Source: Bacillus solimangrovi (lineage in GTDB: Bacteria; Bacillota; Bacilli; Bacillales; Bacillaceae_N). Taken from it: a DNA stretch of 64,000 nt. The notes beneath the pieces are model-generated. The model was given only the letters and a program-made list of their open reading frames with translations. It did not search any database and was not told the origin of the DNA. The position numbers and the translations under genes were made by a program. Numbering within the stretch: position 1 is the first letter of the stretch; every line of letters starts with the position of its first letter. The stretch covers positions 118,199 to 182,198 of the forward strand of contig NZ_MJEH01000044.1 of NCBI RefSeq assembly GCF_001742425.1. Reading direction: 5' to 3'. This document shows, piece by piece, positions 62,203 through 64,000 of this stretch.

Positions 62203-63852
62203 TTATATATTCCATGGCATTAAAGCCCAGATCATAGTTAATGTACTGAGAATAACGACAGTAGCTGCTCCTATCTTACTATTATAGCGAAGCGGATTCA
62301 CATCACTCCAACCATGGATGCGTTCAACAAGTTTTGCATCAGCTTCTGTTGTTAGGTTATTATTCAGACTTGGCATTTTGTTCGTAACCATTGAGACGAT
62401 AATATGCAGTAAAAATGCTAAAGGAACACAAAGCATTGCACCTGACAGTCCAAGTGAATCTGTTAATCCATGCCCGCTTACAACAATTGAAGGGAATACG
62501 AAAGGTGAAACAATAACATAAAGTGCACCAGCGATAATAGTTGATGTGATTGCTCCATATTTATTTGCACCTTTCCACCATACACCTAATAAAATAATTG
62601 GTGCGTTTGTAACAGCAGCTAACCCGAAAGCCCATAAAATACTAACGACGAGAAATGCAGGTGGTTTGATAGCTAGTAAGATACTAATAAATCCACCAAT
62701 TGAAATTGATAAATATCCTAAACGCACCTTTGTTTTAGCAGAAATGTTTGGTTTTAATGTGGTGATAATGTCTTGTGACAATAACGCACCAATTGCAAGT
62801 AGATTGCCACTTAACGTCGAGATACCAGCCGAAATAGCTCCAGCGATAACAAGTGCTGTTACCCATTCAGGGTTGTACACTAAGTTCAGGATGAGCGTTA
62901 ATTTGTCTGCATCTTCTGCAGCAATGATTCCACCGTTTGTACTATTGAAGTACACGCCTGCAAATCCCATTGCATATGTAGCGGAGAACACAAGTCCGAG
63001 TACTAATGCAAACCATACCATAGCTTGGCGAGCACTTTTTAAGCTAGATGCAGTATAGATGCGCATTGCTAAGTGAGGTAATCCAAGTGAACCAAGTGTA
63101 ATTGCAGGTATAATTGAAAAATACCATTTGGAGTCAAACTGGTAATCAAAGAAAGTAGGCATAGCTTCTAACATAGATGGTACCATGTCTGCGTAAAGTA
63201 ATGGTGGGAAATACCAACCTGATGCCCCCATTGCTTTCATGATTGCTCCTAGGGGAACAACGAACATTAAAGCAATAATAACCATTTGAACGGCAGCGTT
63301 ATTCGTAGCACCACTCATTCCTCCAATCGTGACATAACCAGTAATCAAAATACCACCAACAAATAATCCTGTCATATATGGAATACCAAATAGCATTTCG
63401 AATGTTTTAGCAACACCGATCATTTGACCAAGTGCATACATAATCGAAATTAGAATCATCCATAAAGCAACGATAATTGCGGCTTTATTACCATAACGCT
63501 CTTTTACAAAATGTGCAGGTGAAAATGCTCCCATACGACGAAGACTAGTGCCATAGATGATAGTAATAAGGGGGATAGCTAAAATCATTTGAATCCATAA
63601 AAATACAAACGGTGCTTGAAGTTTTAAAATTAACCCTGTTACGCCAAGGAATGTTGCTAAACTCATATACGTTGATGCCATCGCTAAGCCATTAGTAATT
63701 GGTCCAACACCACCACCAGCAGCATACAAGTCTTCAACTGACTTACTTGAACGGTTAGAAAACCAACTGATAAGGTAAAAAATAATAAAAGCGACTCCGA
63801 TAACAACTAATCCGATCATTGGATTATCTAATTGCCATGATTGACCTTGCAT
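62203..63852 (-). CDS. Sodium/solute symporter, acetate permease type
   Basis: 549 residues, thirteen or so membrane segments, solute:sodium symporter family (SLC5). Seen: YAAGGGVGPITNGLAMASTYMS near the N-terminus, GGMSGATNNAAVQM, LGLPHLAMRIYTA, ISAGISTLSGNLLAIG (sodium-site region). These fit the ActP/YwcA-type monocarboxylate group more than proline or pantothenate carriers; acetate or another short acid is likely but not provable here. ATG at 63852 shares one base with the stop of a small upstream gene, which carries the ribosome-binding site GGAGG. Confidence 0.87.
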   Translation of the reverse strand: MQGQSWQLDNPMIGLVVIGVAFIIFYLISWFSNRSSKSVEDLYAAGGGVGPITNGLAMASTYMSLATFLGVTGLILKLQAPFVFLWIQMILAIPLITIIYGTSLRRMGAFSPAHFVKERYGNKAAIIVALWMILISIMYALGQMIGVAKTFEMLFGIPYMTGLFVGGILITGYVTIGGMSGATNNAAVQMVIIALMFVVPLGAIMKAMGASGWYFPPLLYADMVPSMLEAMPTFFDYQFDSKWYFSIIPAITLGSLGLPHLAMRIYTASSLKSARQAMVWFALVLGLVFSATYAMGFAGVYFNSTNGGIIAAEDADKLTLILNLVYNPEWVTALVIAGAISAGISTLSGNLLAIGALLSQDIITTLKPNISAKTKVRLGYLSISIGGFISILLAIKPPAFLVVSILWAFGLAAVTNAPIILLGVWWKGANKYGAITSTIIAGALYVIVSPFVFPSIVVSGHGLTDSLGLSGAMLCVPLAFLLHIIVSMVTNKMPSLNNNLTTEADAKLVERIHGWSDVNPLRYNSKIGAATVVILSTLTMIWALMPWNI

Positions 63853-64000
63853 TAAATGACCTCCTTCGTTTCGTTGTTTCTATCTCTATTTTTTTCATTT
63901 AGTTTATTTTCAGTTTCAATAGCTTCGTCAATTTTGTTTCCTAGTTTACCAGCGATGATTGTTAAGGCTAATACTCCAAACCATCCCATTAAGATCGGAA
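63852..64000 (-). CDS. Small membrane protein coupled to the symporter (partial)
   Basis: Last 48 codons of a gene cut by the window edge: a hydrophobic helix MGWFGVLALTIIAGKLG followed by a charged tail with many Asn, Glu and Lys. The stop (TAA) overlaps the symporter start by one base. Symporters of this family are often paired with a small membrane protein (DUF485 in ywcB-ywcA). This one could be that or another accessory family; the missing N-terminus prevents a decision. Confidence 0.6.
   Translation of the reverse strand, partial: PILMGWFGVLALTIIAGKLGNKIDEAIETENKLNEKNRDRNNETKEVI

Noticed and set aside
1..64000. CRISPR arrays, tRNA or rRNA genes, insertion sequences
   Set aside because: No regularly spaced repeats, cloverleaf sequences, rRNA stretches or transposase frames were seen on either strand.

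Overview
The window is a chromosomal segment of a low-GC, spore-forming, respiring member of the Bacillaceae. The evidence is the gene order, which is largely that of the Bacillus subtilis citZ-to-sdh region, together with a spore-protein gene (sspI), T-box leaders, an L20-type infC leader, and Fur, BirA, CcpN and FadR-like sites of Bacillus type. No rRNA, tRNA, CRISPR array, insertion sequence or prophage was seen. It is not B. subtilis itself: hflKC lies between phoR and polA, about 8.4 kb of extra genes lies between trxA and uvrC, and bioB lies between uvrC and yslB.

Layout. 1-3.4 kb: end of citZ, then icd, mdh and a MaoC-like protein (TCA cycle). 3.5-13.9 kb: phoPR, hflKC with an ECF-type promoter, polA, mutM, ytaF, coaE. 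14.1-16.2 kb: gapB with a paired CcpN-type operator, and speD behind a leader that may sequester its own ribosome-binding site. 16.3-20.3 kb: nrdR, dnaB, dnaI, ytxC (dNTP control and helicase loading). 20.3-24.5 kb: T-box-thrS, then the L20 leader with infC-rpmI-rplT; infC starts at ATT. 24.5-28.3 kb: ysdA-like, ysdB with a sigma-W promoter, a dUTPase, ysdC, sspI, an RNA methyltransferase. 28.3-32.2 kb: T-box-pheST. 32.2-39.2 kb: rnhC, zapA, cvpA-like, polX, mutS2, yshE and a 27-codon membrane peptide gene. 39.3-45.1 kb: fatty-acid degradation genes lcfA, fadR, fadB, etfB, etfA, then trxA.

45.2-53.5 kb is the accessory part. A Fur-controlled lipoprotein gene and a Fur-controlled pair (membrane-anchored exodomain protein plus FTR1 iron permease) flank a three-gene set of flippase-like protein, membrane phosphodiesterase-like protein and family 2 glycosyltransferase. 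A GT-C-like membrane transferase follows. The lipoprotein and the exodomain protein appear to share a helical domain, and no EfeO or EfeB gene is present, so this looks like a differently built iron-uptake system. It is my main candidate for something undescribed.

53.6-64 kb: uvrC, a solitary bioB under a near-perfect BirA operator, yslB, sdhCAB, a YsmA-like thioesterase, a Yip1-like membrane protein, and an acetate-type sodium symporter with a small coupled partner cut by the window edge.
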